A stretch of DNA of 64,000 nucleotides from Euglena gracilis (GCA_039621445.1 CP154956.1:27100667-27164666), one strand, 5' to 3'; shown: positions 32,140-42,984, numbered from the stretch's first letter. Notes: generated by a model not told the origin, from the sequence alone. Numbers and translations: made by a program.

Positions 32140-33800
32140 ATATTACACAAAGAGCTCACACACTGCCAAAACATTGGCTGGCGGGGCTCACCCATGATCT
32201 CTGGATCCAGGACCACAGCCTGGCCAATGGCAGCAAATAGTGCAGCCCAGGCCACTGGCTGGGCTGGTCCCCACTGCGGCCCGTATAAAAATTCAGCCAC
32301 TGCAGCCATCCACAGAATAAAAAGCCATAAATATTTGTTTAGGTTTTTCCAATAAAGCTTGCCAACCAAAATTCCACAGCTCACACACTGCAACACCACC
32401 CAGAACCTGGGTTCTGCAGTGAGGCTTCCGCTGGACCACCAGGCCAGGCCAACAGTCCTGGCACCAGGTCAGCCTTTCCGCCAACCACCTTTGGAGGTTC
32501 CGAGCATCCTGTCTGTTATAATCATTTGGTGAATTTTCCCGTCCTGGACATCTGCAAATCGCAGAAGATAAAGCACACGGCACATAATGCGGCAGAAAGG
32601 AACAAGATACTGGTGAAAATCCTCAAACCAGGTAAAACTGTTTTCTCCCCTTTCCCAAAAACGGCCCCGTGAACTGCATGGCAGTGCTCGGCTAAGTCTA
32701 GTGTTAAAACCATCACACCAGACCTTTAAATGCACGCCTCAGCACATAAAGCTTGTCAACAGCTGGCCAACTGCCCAAAAAAGAAAAATTGCCTGTATCT
32801 GCAAATATGAACCTTTCTGTGTTCTTTCACGAAACCAGCCAGCAAGCAGTCAGTAATAAAAAAAAGTCCTCTGTGTTGAGCGACTTCAGGCCCCGTTTTC
32901 ATTTTCCCTGCAAGCTCCCTGCGACAACCCCTGATTGGTGGTTTTCTCAGACCGTAAACGAAAAGAAAAAAGGAAATGTCCTCGACCCATCCCGGGTTCC
33001 AGGCCCATGTTGAATCCACGGGTCGTGGGAAAGAAAGCAAAAGCATGACTGCCAATCCATCCCAGTCCAGGGATAAGTCCTTTGCCTTGTTGCACACGAT
33101 GCACACATAGGGCAAACACAAACAAACCACCAGGGGAGGCGCCACATCTCCCCATCCAGGTGCATTTGGCCTCTGTCCCAAGGCTTATGACAGAATTCGG
33201 GAGACAAACCCTCTACCTGGGAATGTGGAAAACTTGCCACTTTTGTGGCTTTTGAGAATGCCGTTGCAAATCATGTCACAAAATTTCTAACAGGTCGCAG
33301 AAAAAAACAGATGGGACACATGGGCACCCATCCCCAAATTTTTATGTGGAGCTCACAGGGTCTTGCACAAACTTCCTTGATGGTTCACTGTCATGCCCAG
33401 AGTCTGACTCAAATCTCTGCCCCCCCTTCGCGCACGTAAGCCTCGTGGACAGGGTCAACGACAATCCAATCCAACTCCATACTGGAATCAGATACAGACA
33501 TGTCATTCGGGTGGAAAACAGTCAGCAATTGAAAAACAGCATCAAGCAACCGCAAAACAGGACAAAATTGTGAAAAACGTGTGGCAAACTTGATAAAACA
33601 GAACAGAGAATCTGGAAACGGCCTTTACACAATCCCACTTTCAATGTACCCCCCAACGTGGTGGAGATAATTCCATTGCCTTTGGCTCCTTCCAACCCAC
33701 GGATGGAATCCAACCGACAATTATATCATCAGAAATCAAGTGTGTCACAATCCCCTCAAAAAGATTTCAAGCCAGGCATCACCAAATCAGGTTGGGACTG
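32140..33800. other. No gene recognised; decayed coding-like sequence
   Basis: Several medium frames on the minus strand (32293-32735, 32756-33240) have Trp/Cys-rich peptides without a recognisable domain. They may belong to the same decayed element as the minus-strand frames at 34.1-35.5 kb. Confidence 0.3.
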
Positions 33801-33804
33801 TGTT

Positions 33805-34069
33805 ACAGGGAGAACATTGCAACGCTTCGACAACAAATAAGAATATTCACAAAGAATCTCAACTGTCAATCCATGAGGTGGTTCGAAAGGAACACATGAA
33901 ACGCTGGCACACAGCGTTTCAGACCAGGTCAGGGGCTACAGGGAGAACATTGAAACGCTTCGACAACAAATAAGTATATTCACAAAGAATCTCAACTGTC
34001 AATCCGTGAGGTGGTTCCAAAGGAACACATGAAACACTGGCACACAGCGTTTCAGACCAGGTCAGGGGC
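33805..34069 (+). repeat. Tandem duplication, 2 x 133 bp
   Basis: The unit beginning ACAGGGAGAACATTG and ending GACCAGGTCAGGGGC is present twice in a row (33805-33937, 33938-34069) with only a handful of differences. This points to a fairly recent slippage or unequal exchange. Confidence 0.85.
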
Positions 34070-34138
34070 GGACCATCCGGTCCTGTAAAACCCCGAACAG
34101 CACATGAAGACACACCCAAACAACAACCCACTGAAAAT

Positions 34139-35459
34139 TCAGATGCCACCCGCTGTGCGAACCTTCCCTGTCCACAGCACATCCCATCCCCATCCGAGGA
34201 AAAAGTTGCATCTGACCCCCATCAGGCATTTCAGCCCCAGGGAGAACATCACCCTGAGTGTCCTGGGAATTTCCCTGGGAGAGGAATTTATAGTCTGGGT
34301 TTCTCCCTTCTCATCCACCTCAGGCAGAAAGGCTGAATAATACTCCATTGCAACGGGGATGTCTGGTGTATCAAATGAAAACTCACCGTCCAGTTTCAGG
34401 CGTGAAACAATAATCGATTGCATGTTGAGAAGCTTCTCGTCGAATCTCAAGCCGGAATTTCCAGTCCGGCTCTCTAAAAAATCAATTACATCCCAAAACA
34501 ATCGGTGTCTGAACAGGGTTTCAGGAATATCCCAATTTGGACCGAAAATTACACTGATCACTAATTTCCCATTCCAACTGGATTCGCCAAACACTTCTGC
34601 ACCTTGCATGAGTCACTGATCGCCCGTAACTCCACTCATTGACCCACGAGACGTAAAAGTACACGTCACTGCCATGCTCGTAAAACTGAAGTTTGTTCTC
34701 CTCGAATCTGTACAAAATTGGTTTCAGTAATTCTTCGCCATCAGTTGGCACCAGGCAGCAATTCTGCCACGGCACTGTGTACCAGATACAATCTGGCTAC
34801 GGCCAACAATGTAGCTACGGCCGGGCTGTACACAGCACCATGTTTACAAAGAGAGAATTTCATGCTGATGGCGAAAGCTCAACGACCTAAGTGGTTCCTA
34901 ATTCAAGGTTACAGGGTTTGGTGCTTTGCCATCTCATTCTAGAAATTGAGGACGAAGTTCAGCTCTGAATCAGAAATTTATACTTTCTTTAAAAAAGCTT
35001 GGAGTAGCAAAAGGCACTCACGTAGAAGGGACTGCGGTCCCCAGAATTCCTCTTGCCTTTGTGCTTTGCAATCAAAGGGAATAAATTTTTACTGTTACTC
35101 CACCCTCGTTTTCTTCGGGAGGAAATGGTAAGCACAAAAGCTCTGGAGGGACGTACACTATCAGTCCCCTCACTGTGCACCCACGCCCATGCCTCCAGCA
35201 TTGGAGAAAACCAGGAGTACCTGGGCGCGAAAGATTCTTGTGCATACCAAGTGAGGTTCCCCAGCACGTTTGTTTCCCACTTCCGCAGATTTTCATTCTC
35301 CACGAAATGTGGAAAAAATTTGAACCCTGCTTCCAGCATCAAAACTGCAGAAGACTTCAGCCGGTATGCAAACAAAACAAAACAGTTCGTATTCCTCATC
35401 TGTAAACTTGTCATCATCCCCAACTTTCCATTAGTCCATGCCTTCCTCCTTTTCTGCAT
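34139..35459 (-). pseudogene. Decayed coding region, unknown protein (minus strand)
   Basis: Three overlapping frames, 35459-34989, 34775-34521 and 34609-34139, read like one protein broken by frameshifts. 'YEHGSDVYFYVSWVNEWSYG' is followed after a shift by 'GKLVISVIFGPNWDIPETLF' and 'SRLKLDGEFSFDTPDIPVAM'. Composition is that of a globular protein. I do not recognise the family. Its setting among retroelement pieces makes a transposon origin likely. Confidence 0.35.
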
Positions 35460-35811
35460 CTGAAAAAAAAATCGAGGAATCAGCTTTGTGGGCTCGGCAG
35501 AACTAGATATTTTGATGTCTCTGATTTCAGTGCCCAGATATTCTGCAAAGCTCAGCCCTCAATAATCGACCCAGTCTAAAACTGAACCCGAAAGTTCATT
35601 TGGGCTGGAAAAGACCCCCATCGACGGTCTAAAACAATCCACAGGGATCCCAGTTCCAAAACAAAATTGTGGAGGTGACGATCTGTGCCGTTTACCCCAA
35701 TCCATCATGGCAATCACTCCATGTCCAAAATATGGACAACTGGGTTCCAGGTAAAATGGGCAGTTTGAAATTCAGAATCTGGATTCCAAAAATGACTATC
35801 ACCTATGAGTT

Positions 35812-36190
35812 GCCTTGCTGCACAGCAATTTTTGGCAACCTAGCCTGTGGCATTACAACATTTGGCATGGAGATTGGTGAATTAATAATTTCCAGCAGAG
35901 AAGTTCCTAATTCATTTTTTTGGTACGTCAAATCTCATGATTTGTTTGTGTGGCGATTTGGGCTGGTCTTGATAAGCCTTCTGGTGTATTTGCTTATGCT
36001 GCGTAGCAAGGGGAAGAAGAATTGGGAAAGACCCCCTGGGATTGGGTGTCCGTAGTGCTTGGCGAGTTCAAGGGGAAATTAGTGCAAGAACTGCTGGGTA
36101 TGCAAGTTCTGTATTCTGAAGGTTGAAAATTGCCAGTGTTGCGGAAGGTGTCATCTGCATGCCATAAATTGCCATTGTGAGCTTGTTGCC
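35812..36190 (-). repeat. Repeat R5, copy 1 (uninterrupted)
   Basis: Collinear with 37071-38078, from 'CTTGCTGCACAGCAATTTTT' to 'GGTGTCATCTGC'. Here the segment ...GTGTGGCGATTTGGGCTGG... is intact, and it gives the unoccupied form of the site into which TRIM-1 inserted in copy 2. On the minus strand both copies keep an open frame containing MTPSATL..FNLQNTELAYPA. Confidence 0.75.
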
Positions 36191-36667
36191 CAGATCGTTC
36201 ACAAACAGGTCAGTCCTGCCTGTACAAATAAGTTCTCTGCCCAAGGTGCTCAAAAGGTGCATGATGCGTGGAGTAACGCTGAAGTTTGCAATGCCAGATT
36301 TGGTCATGGGAAGATTTGAGAAAGAAGTGGTGAATAAAATACTGGAGACGAAAACAGCAAAATGAGACATGCAATCCAGCAGTGCGACAAGGGGGTGCAG
36401 ACAGAAGAAAACCCGAGAAGAAAGAAAGTGAAGTGAAAGTAATTCACGAGCTGGACAGGTCACGTTCGAGGAACTTGGTTCATTTTGTGGAATGCTGCGT
36501 GCTGTGTCTGTGGCTTTTTCTGGGGCAGTAAACCCAGTAAATTTCTTATGTCTGTGGCATAGCCGCTGGAGGCACTTGGCACTGCTGCAATGGGTTTTAT
36601 TTTTTAAGGTTGGAAATCTCATTAAATGGTTGGGCGTGGTGGGTTGTGGCGAGCCGCGGTGTATCAA
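36068..36667 (-). pseudogene. Open frame partly shared with repeat R5, unknown
   Basis: A 199-codon frame whose C-terminal 40 residues (MTPSATLAIFNLQNTELAYP) recur with few changes in the second R5 copy (minus strand, about 37950-38060). Conservation of the peptide between two diverged copies suggests it once coded for protein. The N-terminal two thirds has no counterpart in the window. Unrecognised; probably part of a mobile element. Confidence 0.35.
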
Positions 36668-36669
36668 AC

Positions 36670-37070
36670 TATCTTGTATTTAACTGCCCCAGATTTCCCG
36701 TTTCGCTCCCTGCTTGGGACCCCGCCCAACCTCTGGACCATTTTGGGTGGAAGTGCAGGTGTACATCCATGATGGTTCAAGGGGCATCTTTGGGATGTAT
36801 TACCATGAAAAAGAAGAAGGCATTAGGGGAAGGGGTTACAAGGGGGTGTGGGTGCCCTCCCTGTGCAGCCTGCCTGTGTGTTTTCTGTAAGAGTGTCCAC
36901 GTAAGGGAGATTTGCCCCAATACATGTGCAACACTTCGAACCGTATTTAAAAATTCCTATTTTTTTGTTTTGCGGGTATGACTGCCACAAATGCCACTTT
37001 TTAAATTTTTGACTCGCTTTGTTAGCAGTTGGACCCAGCAAAGCTCTGCCGGAGAGGAGAGTGTGAGTGA
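36670..37070. other. No gene recognised
   Basis: Unique sequence without domains between the two R5 copies. Confidence 0.35.
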
Positions 37071-37215
37071 CCTTGCTACACAGCAATTTTTGGCAAGCCA
37101 GCCTGTGGAATTACAACGTCTGGCATTGCAGATGGTGAATTAAATATTTCCAGCAGAGAAGTTCCTAATTTTTTTCTGGTAGGGAAAATCTCGTGACTTG
37201 TTTGCGTGGCGCTGT

Positions 37216-37488
37216 TGTGGGGATCGCCGTGGTTTGGCCCACGACTATGGGATATCCCGGAGCGGCACTGGGGGCTCCGGAGGCTGCCTGGCGGCAGACC
37301 GGTGAACCGCCAGGTGAGGACCTCCTTTGTCCCCACCGTAGTCTGTAAACTGGAGGCATGACGCTAGCCCAGGAACCTGGAGGGCGTGAGTTCGATTCCC
37401 GGGTTGGAAATTGGCGTCCGGCCCGGGACGGTGAGAGGAACCGGCCCTTCTGGGGCATCGAACACGAGCCGTAAAACAAGAGACCACG
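37216..37488 (+). repeat. TRIM-1 left LTR
   Basis: 273 bases. The tRNA-like part has one change in the B-box (AGTTCGATTCC at 37389-37399). Its last bases are CACG, where the right LTR has CACA, so the 3' dinucleotide has mutated. Confidence 0.82.
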
Positions 37489-37500
37489 TGGTAGCAGAGG
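37489..37500 (+). promoter_or_regulatory. TRIM-1 primer-binding site (initiator tRNA-Met)
   Basis: TGGTAGCAGAGG directly follows the left LTR and is complementary to the CCTCTGCTACCA end of animal-type initiator tRNA-Met (known sequence). It is the same primer as for the Ty3-type element at 39727. Confidence 0.85.
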
Positions 37501-37563
37501 GTCCCATGGCGATCAAAAAGGAGTCGTGAAGAGCGAACGCCGGTCGCTCCTTAGGAAGGGGAG

Positions 37564-37842
37564 TGTGAGGATCGCCGTGGGTTGGTCCACACTATGGACC
37601 AACCCACTATGGGATATCCCGGAGCGTCAATGGGGGCTCAGCCGGCGGCCTGGCGGCAGACCGGTAAACTGCCAGGTGAGGACCTCCGTTGTCCCCACCG
37701 GTATGGAGGCATGACGCTAGCCGAGGAACCGGGAGGTCGTGGGTTCGATTCCCGGGATGGAAATTGGCGTCCGGCGCGGGACGGTGAGAGGCACCGGCCC
37801 TTCTGGGGCTTCGAACACGACTCGTAAAAAAAAGAGCACACA
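37564..37842 (+). repeat. TRIM-1 right LTR
   Basis: 279 bases, preceded by the polypurine tract. The B-box-like GGTTCGATTCC lies at 37742-37752. An inverted repeat 'GGTTGGTCCACACTATGGACC' type (37579-37600) is present here but disrupted in the left LTR. Confidence 0.82.
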
Positions 37843-38079
37843 CTGTGGACTGGGTTTGACAAGCCTTCTGGTGTACTTGCTTATGCTGCGTAGCAAGGGG
37901 AAGAAGAATTGGGAAAGTCCCCCTGGGATTGGGTATCCCAAATGGTTGGTGCATTCGAGGGGAAATTTGTGCAAGAACTGCTGGGTATGCAAGTTCTGTA
38001 TTCTGAAGGTTGAAGAATACAAGTGTTGCGGAAGGTGTCATCTGCCTGCCAGAAATTTCCGTTGTGTTCTTGCCCGGAA

Positions 38080-38885
38080 TTGTACACCTTTCTGGTGGAA
38101 ACCATTGCCTGGGATTCAGGGCGGCGAATTTACACAAGAAGGATCAGTTTGTACAGACTCTGAAATCGTTTCAGGAGAAGGGCATAAAAAATTAAGGTCA
38201 CCAGCAGCACTACCTTGCTGCTTGAATTTTTTATTATAGGAAATTTCCCTGCGTAGACATTTCCAAACAACGTCAACACACAAACCTCTGCGACATTGTC
38301 TCGCACTTGTCCCCCGCTCCCATACATGTTGGCCCCCGCACGCCCCAGGCTGCCAGGACAATACCGGGCGTAGGATCATTTTCTTGCTTTTTTTCACGAC
38401 CCTCTGGTATGTCGTTTGCCCTGGTGAAATTACATGCCCCTCCTCCTTCGGTCGTGACCGACCGGACCAATCTCTGGGTCCAGTGTAGGAACGTTCCACC
38501 AGAAAATTCTTTCACATCTGTTTGCAACACCGGGGAATGGCAGGTCTCAGGGACACCTCTCAGGGGGGGACCATTCTGCACGGGGGACCTGTCCACAAAT
38601 CTTCCTTCATCAGTAATTTTCTGTGCCGAAGTCTAGTTTTCAAAATTGTTCACGGCCATTAACAAAGAGAAATATTTTTTCCCTTTGAGGACTTTACTTT
38701 TGACTCCTTTCCCCCTTTTTGTGCACCGCATAAAGTCGTGTGATCACACACAAGCAGAAAATGCTGCTGTTTTCGAGTTGATAGGAGGGTGCTGCTGTCT
38801 GAGTGCAACTACCTTGTTTCACTTTGGGGGAAGGTCTCCCCCCCAGGTGTCTAGCATATTTTTTATTTCCACAATTGGGCTTTTA
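38080..38885 (-). other. Decayed sequence next to DIRS-like RT, no gene called
   Basis: Minus-strand frames at 38596-38273 ('DVKEFSGGTFLHWTQRLVRS') are free of low complexity and lie downstream of the RT fragment on the same strand, so they may be decayed pol sequence. No motif confirms this. Confidence 0.3.
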
Positions 38886-38889
38886 AGTC

Positions 38890-39428
38890 CTATGAAATGG
38901 AATGCATTGAGTCCAATGAGGCTACAGACTTTTTGACCAAACATTTTGGTAGGGAATCTGTGAAAGCCCTTAAAAAGAGCAGGGAAATGAGGTTGCATCT
39001 GATTTGGCGAAAAATGGCAGCTAACTGCCTTTTTGACGTGAAATATTTTTTCGCCTTTTTGCAAGCTTTTTTGTTTTCACCTTTTGGGGATAAATTTTCA
39101 GGTTTCCCGCTTGGAGATTTAGCTGGAACCCTAAGTGGTTGAACGACATGTGTGGGCTCCAATGTTGACTTCTTGACGTTGTTTTGGAACCCTGAATCGA
39201 ATAGATCTCTGACAACCCTGTTTAAATGTTTCTGCAATGTACTTTGGGTGGGGGCAACCAAAAAAATGTCGTCAAGGTGAATGAAAACCTGTATTTCTTT
39301 TTTCATCCAATGTTTTTCGAATGTGTTCACGACTGACATAAAAATTTGTGGCACAACATTTAAGTCATAACATCCAGCCTGGAATGCCCCGGTTTGTCCC
39401 TCCACCTGATGCCTTGAAGAGGTTTTTG
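38890..39428 (-). pseudogene. DIRS-like reverse transcriptase fragment
   Basis: The minus-strand frame contains the reverse transcriptase active-site strand 'VFIHLDDIFLVAPT' (YxDD-type motif with His in place of Tyr), preceded by the primer-side segment 'GCYDLNVVPQIFMSV' and followed by thumb-region sequence with 'TSKRQLAAIFRQIR'. The layout (active site, then LGF-like block, then 'RQLAAILGQIR') is that of DIRS/Ngaro-type tyrosine-recombinase retroelements as I know them. A frameshift follows 'PTHVVQ'. The fragment stops abruptly at 39428, where the Ty3-type LTR begins, so that element was inserted into it. Confidence 0.7.
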
Positions 39429-39724
39429 TGTACCAGGCGTATGATCTCTGCCCGTCCGATGAGGAAGTAGGCATGAGAGCAGGACCTATTAATATCTTCT
39501 CAACCCCCTTTCTCTCTCTACAGGTGTATTCTTTTATACTATATATTTTGTCTTTCTTCCTCGGACTTATTACAATCCGTTACCCTTTCCCTCCCTTCTC
39601 TCTGTGCTTTGCCTCTCAGGGAAGTTGGGAAAAGTGTTTTTCTGTTACTCTGATTTTCAGTACCCAAGTAGCTTCGCACAAGGCGAAAGTGAGGCTTTTC
39701 GGGTAATTGAGAATCAGATGTACA
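39429..39724 (+). repeat. Ty3-type LTR (copy A, 5')
   Basis: Starts TGTACCAGGCGTATG and ends CAGATGTACA, 296 bases. The same start and end are found at 47508-47820 and, inverted, at 59492-59795. It is followed after two bases by a primer-binding site, so it is a 5' LTR. It is the most diverged of the three copies in its centre. Confidence 0.85.
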
Positions 39725-39726
39725 CT

Positions 39727-39748
39727 TGGTAGCAGATTGGTTCGATCC
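39727..39748 (+). promoter_or_regulatory. Primer-binding site, initiator tRNA-Met
   Basis: TGGTAGCAGATT followed by GGTTCGATCC. The whole 22 bases read as the complement of a tRNA 3' end. The GGATCGAACC part keeps the AUCGA T-loop that marks eukaryotic initiator tRNA-Met, whose T-loop lacks the usual TTCG. The match therefore appears to extend past the usual 12-18 bases. Confidence 0.8.
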
Positions 39749-39942
39749 TACGCTGACTGGCAGCGGAAGGCCCATCCAACGTTATTACACGGTTGCAGCG
39801 TCAGCTCCCGGCTCTAGTCAACGTCTAAGCAGACGAGAAGGCCCCGAAAGGCTCTGACGGTATTACCCGTTACATCCCCTCTGGTGCCTGCACGACCGCT
39901 CATTTTGTGGGTTTTTGCTGTTTTTTTCCAATCAGAAATATG

Positions 39943-41226
39943 CATGGCACACGCCACAACACTCAGTTCAATTGTGCCTTATTGCAGGCATCATTCCAAG
40001 ACCTTGACCAAGAATCTGTGGATTGGAACCTTTTATGTGAAAGTGCTTCCAGTTCCCACGCCGATGAGGCACAATTGGTTCAATTGTCACAATTACAACA
40101 TTTGTCATCATTGACAGTGGTTCGGCGATGAGCACTCCACATCATTGGCTTTAGAGGCCTATGCGGCCTCTTACGCACTCACCTTTGCAACGACAGGGAA
40201 TTCGCCTCTGTCTGCGGCTACGGTGCATCTGCGCACACCGGAGAGACTCGTGGTGATTGCGCCAGCGGGATTTTCTGGTGATGGTGGGTTGGAAACCCCC
40301 GTGTTTCTTTTAACCACCACCCGCAACCCTTACAGAGCTTTGCCACCACCACCCGATCTTGGGTGTTATCCCGCACTACCTTGGCAGCCAGAGACTCGCC
40401 TACTGGTACCGGAATTCTCTGTTGCATCCCAAACCATGGATGACCATGGCAAGGGCACTTGGGAGCCCCTCGTTGCTGAGGATGTGCAGGATATCATTGC
40501 TCGGCGTCCAGGGGATCACCCCCTTGTGAGGCAGTTGAATCATGTGCAACAATGCGTTGCAGAATATACTACCGCACTGAACAAAGTTCTGCAATTTGAT
40601 GAGGACAACCAGAAACAATTCTTCACCAGGCCGGAATACTGCTGGAGTTACTTGCAGGAAGTTGGCAAGTACTGTCAGAGGAATTTAGAAACTGCGGGAA
40701 TTGACCTTGCAAACTGTCGGGAGAACCTTTGACAAGATGTGCCAACAACTCCCGCAAAACTTACGGCAAATTTGTGAACGCATGCATGAAGCAGAAATGT
40801 GGAATGATTCCAAGTTTGTGCACTTGCATGACTCACTGCAGCAATTATCGGGACAAATGGAGTCCTGTTCATCCAGATTGTAGCATTTGCAGCAACAGTT
40901 GCCAGCACGAGATTACTCTTCTGCAACAACCAGTATTGGTGGATTTGTGTCTATGGACCATTTCACCACCCTATCCGCAACTTTCCATGAATCGCAACAC
41001 CACATCATGCAGTTCTGCGATGAAACAGAAAAATTTCGACAATTCCAGTCACAAGCCAACGAGAATTTTGCTCCCCACACGTGTGTGCGGCAGTTGGGGG
41101 AGCGACCTTCCCGTTTGGAGCAGAAAACCTGCTATTGTGACGTGAATCAGGTTGGATTAACCAATCTAAGCGCAAACGTAACGGAAGTAGCACAACGGCA
41201 GGATTCCCTGCGGTTGCAGTTGCAAT
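39943..41226 (+). pseudogene. Ty3-type Gag 5' part (copy A), frameshifted and truncated
   Basis: It parallels the minus-strand Gag of copy B (59193-58009) from 'ASSSHADEAQLVQLSQLQHL' through 'TVHLRTPER', 'GDHPLVRQ.NHVQQCVA' and 'YCWSYLQEVGKYCQRN' to 'AQRQDSL'. The frame shifts near 40130, 40730 and 41050. Similarity stops at about 41226, so the remainder of gag and all of pol are absent in this copy. The conserved 'NKVLQFDEDNQK' and 'YCWSYLQEVGKYCQ' blocks look helical, as in Gag matrix/capsid regions; I do not recognise a named domain. Confidence 0.75.
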
Positions 41227-42282
41227 GTTTTTCTTGGTCTTTACGCCTAATTACAGGGAAGGATCAAACGGTGCATATCAGGACCTTAGGAGCCAGAGAT
41301 GTGGCCCTGTATTCTGTGGTTTGGGGAAAAAGTAGGATAACAGCCCCAGAGTAGGATAGCAAGCAGATCAGCGCGCTGGGAATCAGCTCCCACACGAACT
41401 GGGAATTAGAGCCCTGAAAGTGATTAGAAAGGCATTTTGACACCTGTTGATCCATATGAGAGGAATTCAGCCATAAAAATACACAGTCTGCACTGTGCAA
41501 ATGGTGTTTGGTGATTTTCCACTTTACAGCACCTCATGTAATTTCACAATCCAAGAATACCCTTTCTGGGCTGGTAAGAACCCCAGATGGGCGTTTTAGT
41601 TCCTGAACGCTGCCAAAAAGGCCCCTAGAGAAGGTTTTTTGCCCAAATGGACTGTGGGATGGCATTGCATCTTGGAAATTGGGGTTTGGCACAGTGGTGT
41701 CTATAACCGAGTGGCCTTTGAGCTGGGTTAAGGACACGTATATTGCTGTGCTAGGCCATAACGAATCAATTTTTTGACAGGGCAGGGCATTTGACGACTC
41801 ACAGCAGCACGATTTCAAGTGTTTTGACTGATTTGCAGCTGTTTTTGATCAAAAGAGGGCACCTTCTAACTTCAATGTGGTTTGTTGGGGTCGGTGATGA
41901 ACTCCTTTCGGCGATGGATTTGGGGGAGTCTTTTCCATCCCCCCCCCAGGGGCTCCAAAGGAAATTGGGAGTTCAGCAGCCATGGCTCGCGAATTTTCAG
42001 AAAGGTGCACGCCTGTGTAAAAATCTCGTCCTGAAAAAAAAACAATTTTTTTAGGCAATTTTTGATTGTCCTCGGTCCTGGGTTGGGGGAGGAAACGGTG
42101 ACAGCCCAAAAATTCATTTTTCCTCCAAGGGTGTTCCCCCACGTTTTCTCATATTTCACCAATTTCCAAGTAGTTTTAAATTGTCCTCTCCGTTCGATAT
42201 TTGCTGAAATATTGGGAAGGACGAGTACATTTTGTGAAATTTTTGTTGAAATCACAGTTCAGGCCCGGCCTCAGGTTGCCCT
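41227..42282. other. Sequence between Gag A and TRIM-2, unrecognised
   Basis: No domain identified. Minus-strand frames at 41534-41818 and 41264-41500 have plausible composition. Because the next sequence beyond TRIM-2 is DIRS-like, part of this stretch may be upstream DIRS pol sequence that has decayed. Confidence 0.3.
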
Positions 42283-42287
42283 CCCAT

Positions 42288-42628
42288 TGTGTGCGGCAGA
42301 CAGGAGATCCTACGAAGGTAGGTCGCTGGCGCGTAGTACCAAGCCGAGTATCGCCGAGTATCGCTCGAGTGGCTTATTCGGTAAGGCACTGGGCTCACAC
42401 GCGGGAGGTCGTGGGTTCGAGACCCAGGTCCGCCGTGTGAGTCCTGATCGATCCCGTACGGGCAGAGGGCATACCGCGGGGATCGATCGGCGCGTGCGGC
42501 TGCGCACGTGGACGAACGTTGGTCGGTCGGATTCCCAGGGGCGTGGCCCCTCGCTAGCGGACGAGCCACGGCAAGTAGTATGCGCTGCCCCGTGGCCGTC
42601 CAACAGCGGGTCGCTAAACCTACATACA
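42288..42628 (+). repeat. TRIM-2 left LTR
   Basis: Contains the tRNA-like segment 42363-42433 and downstream palindromes (GATCGATCGGCGCG, 'GTGCGGCTGCGCAC'). It ends ACATACA immediately before the primer-binding site. Confidence 0.88.
42363..42433 (+). other. tRNA-Val(CAC)-like sequence in TRIM-2 left LTR
   Basis: A-box TGGCTTATTCGG at 42370-42381, CAC in the anticodon position at 42396-42398 preceded by T, and variable-region 'GGAGGTCG' and T-loop GTGGGTTCGAGACCCA with a four-base stem. The anticodon and acceptor stems do not pair properly, so it is not a functional tRNA gene. It could still work as an internal RNA polymerase III promoter. Confidence 0.65.
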
Positions 42629-42984
42629 TGGTAGCAGGGGAACCCGTCTAATGCCACACGAACCGGGAAATCAGAGCCTGACCCGACGGCGCCCGGAAGG
42701 CGGAGGCGGACGCGCCGAGTCTAAGGCGACTGAAACTCCTACACCGTTCCAAGCCTCAAGCCGATGCTAAGGACGACGTGGCAAGGCGGCAGAGCCCGTG
42801 GAAGTAGACAACACCTAAACTGCCGGCAACAGTAAAGCCGAGCTGCAGTGGTCGGCAGCCTTGTGACGCAGTGCTTGTGAGAGGCACTCAGCCAACTAAG
42901 GCCGTGTGAGGCATAACCCGAGCTGCAGGGGCCACGGCCATAGTGACGCAGTGGGCTAGTGTAGTAAGGCTCTTGGGATGGGAG

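Larger units (their letters stand above)
37216..37842 (+). mobile_element. TRIM-1: miniature LTR retroelement with tRNA-like LTRs
   Basis: The LTRs are 37216-37488 and 37564-37842, both beginning TGTGxGGATCGCC; the right one ends CA and the left one ends CACG. The internal part is only 75 bases: a primer-binding site TGGTAGCAGAGG (37489-37500), which matches the 3' end of eukaryotic initiator tRNA-Met, and a polypurine tract AGGAAGGGGAG (37553-37563). A CTGT duplication flanks it (37212-37215, 37843-37846), and the empty site is visible at about 35960. No protein is encoded beyond a seven-codon ATG frame, so it must borrow enzymes. Each LTR holds a B-box-like GGTTCGATTCC preceded by GGAGGTCGTG, the 3' half of a tRNA. 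The LTRs differ at roughly one base in seven, so the insertion is not recent. Confidence 0.85.
37071..38078 (-). repeat. Repeat R5, copy 2, interrupted by TRIM-1
   Basis: The left part (37071-37215) and right part (37843-38078) match copy 1 (35812-36190). They are split by a 627-base miniature LTR element. Confidence 0.75.

Noticed and set aside
42363-42433. Functional tRNA-Val gene
   Set aside because: Acceptor and anticodon stems do not pair and it sits twice inside matching LTRs, so I call it tRNA-like.
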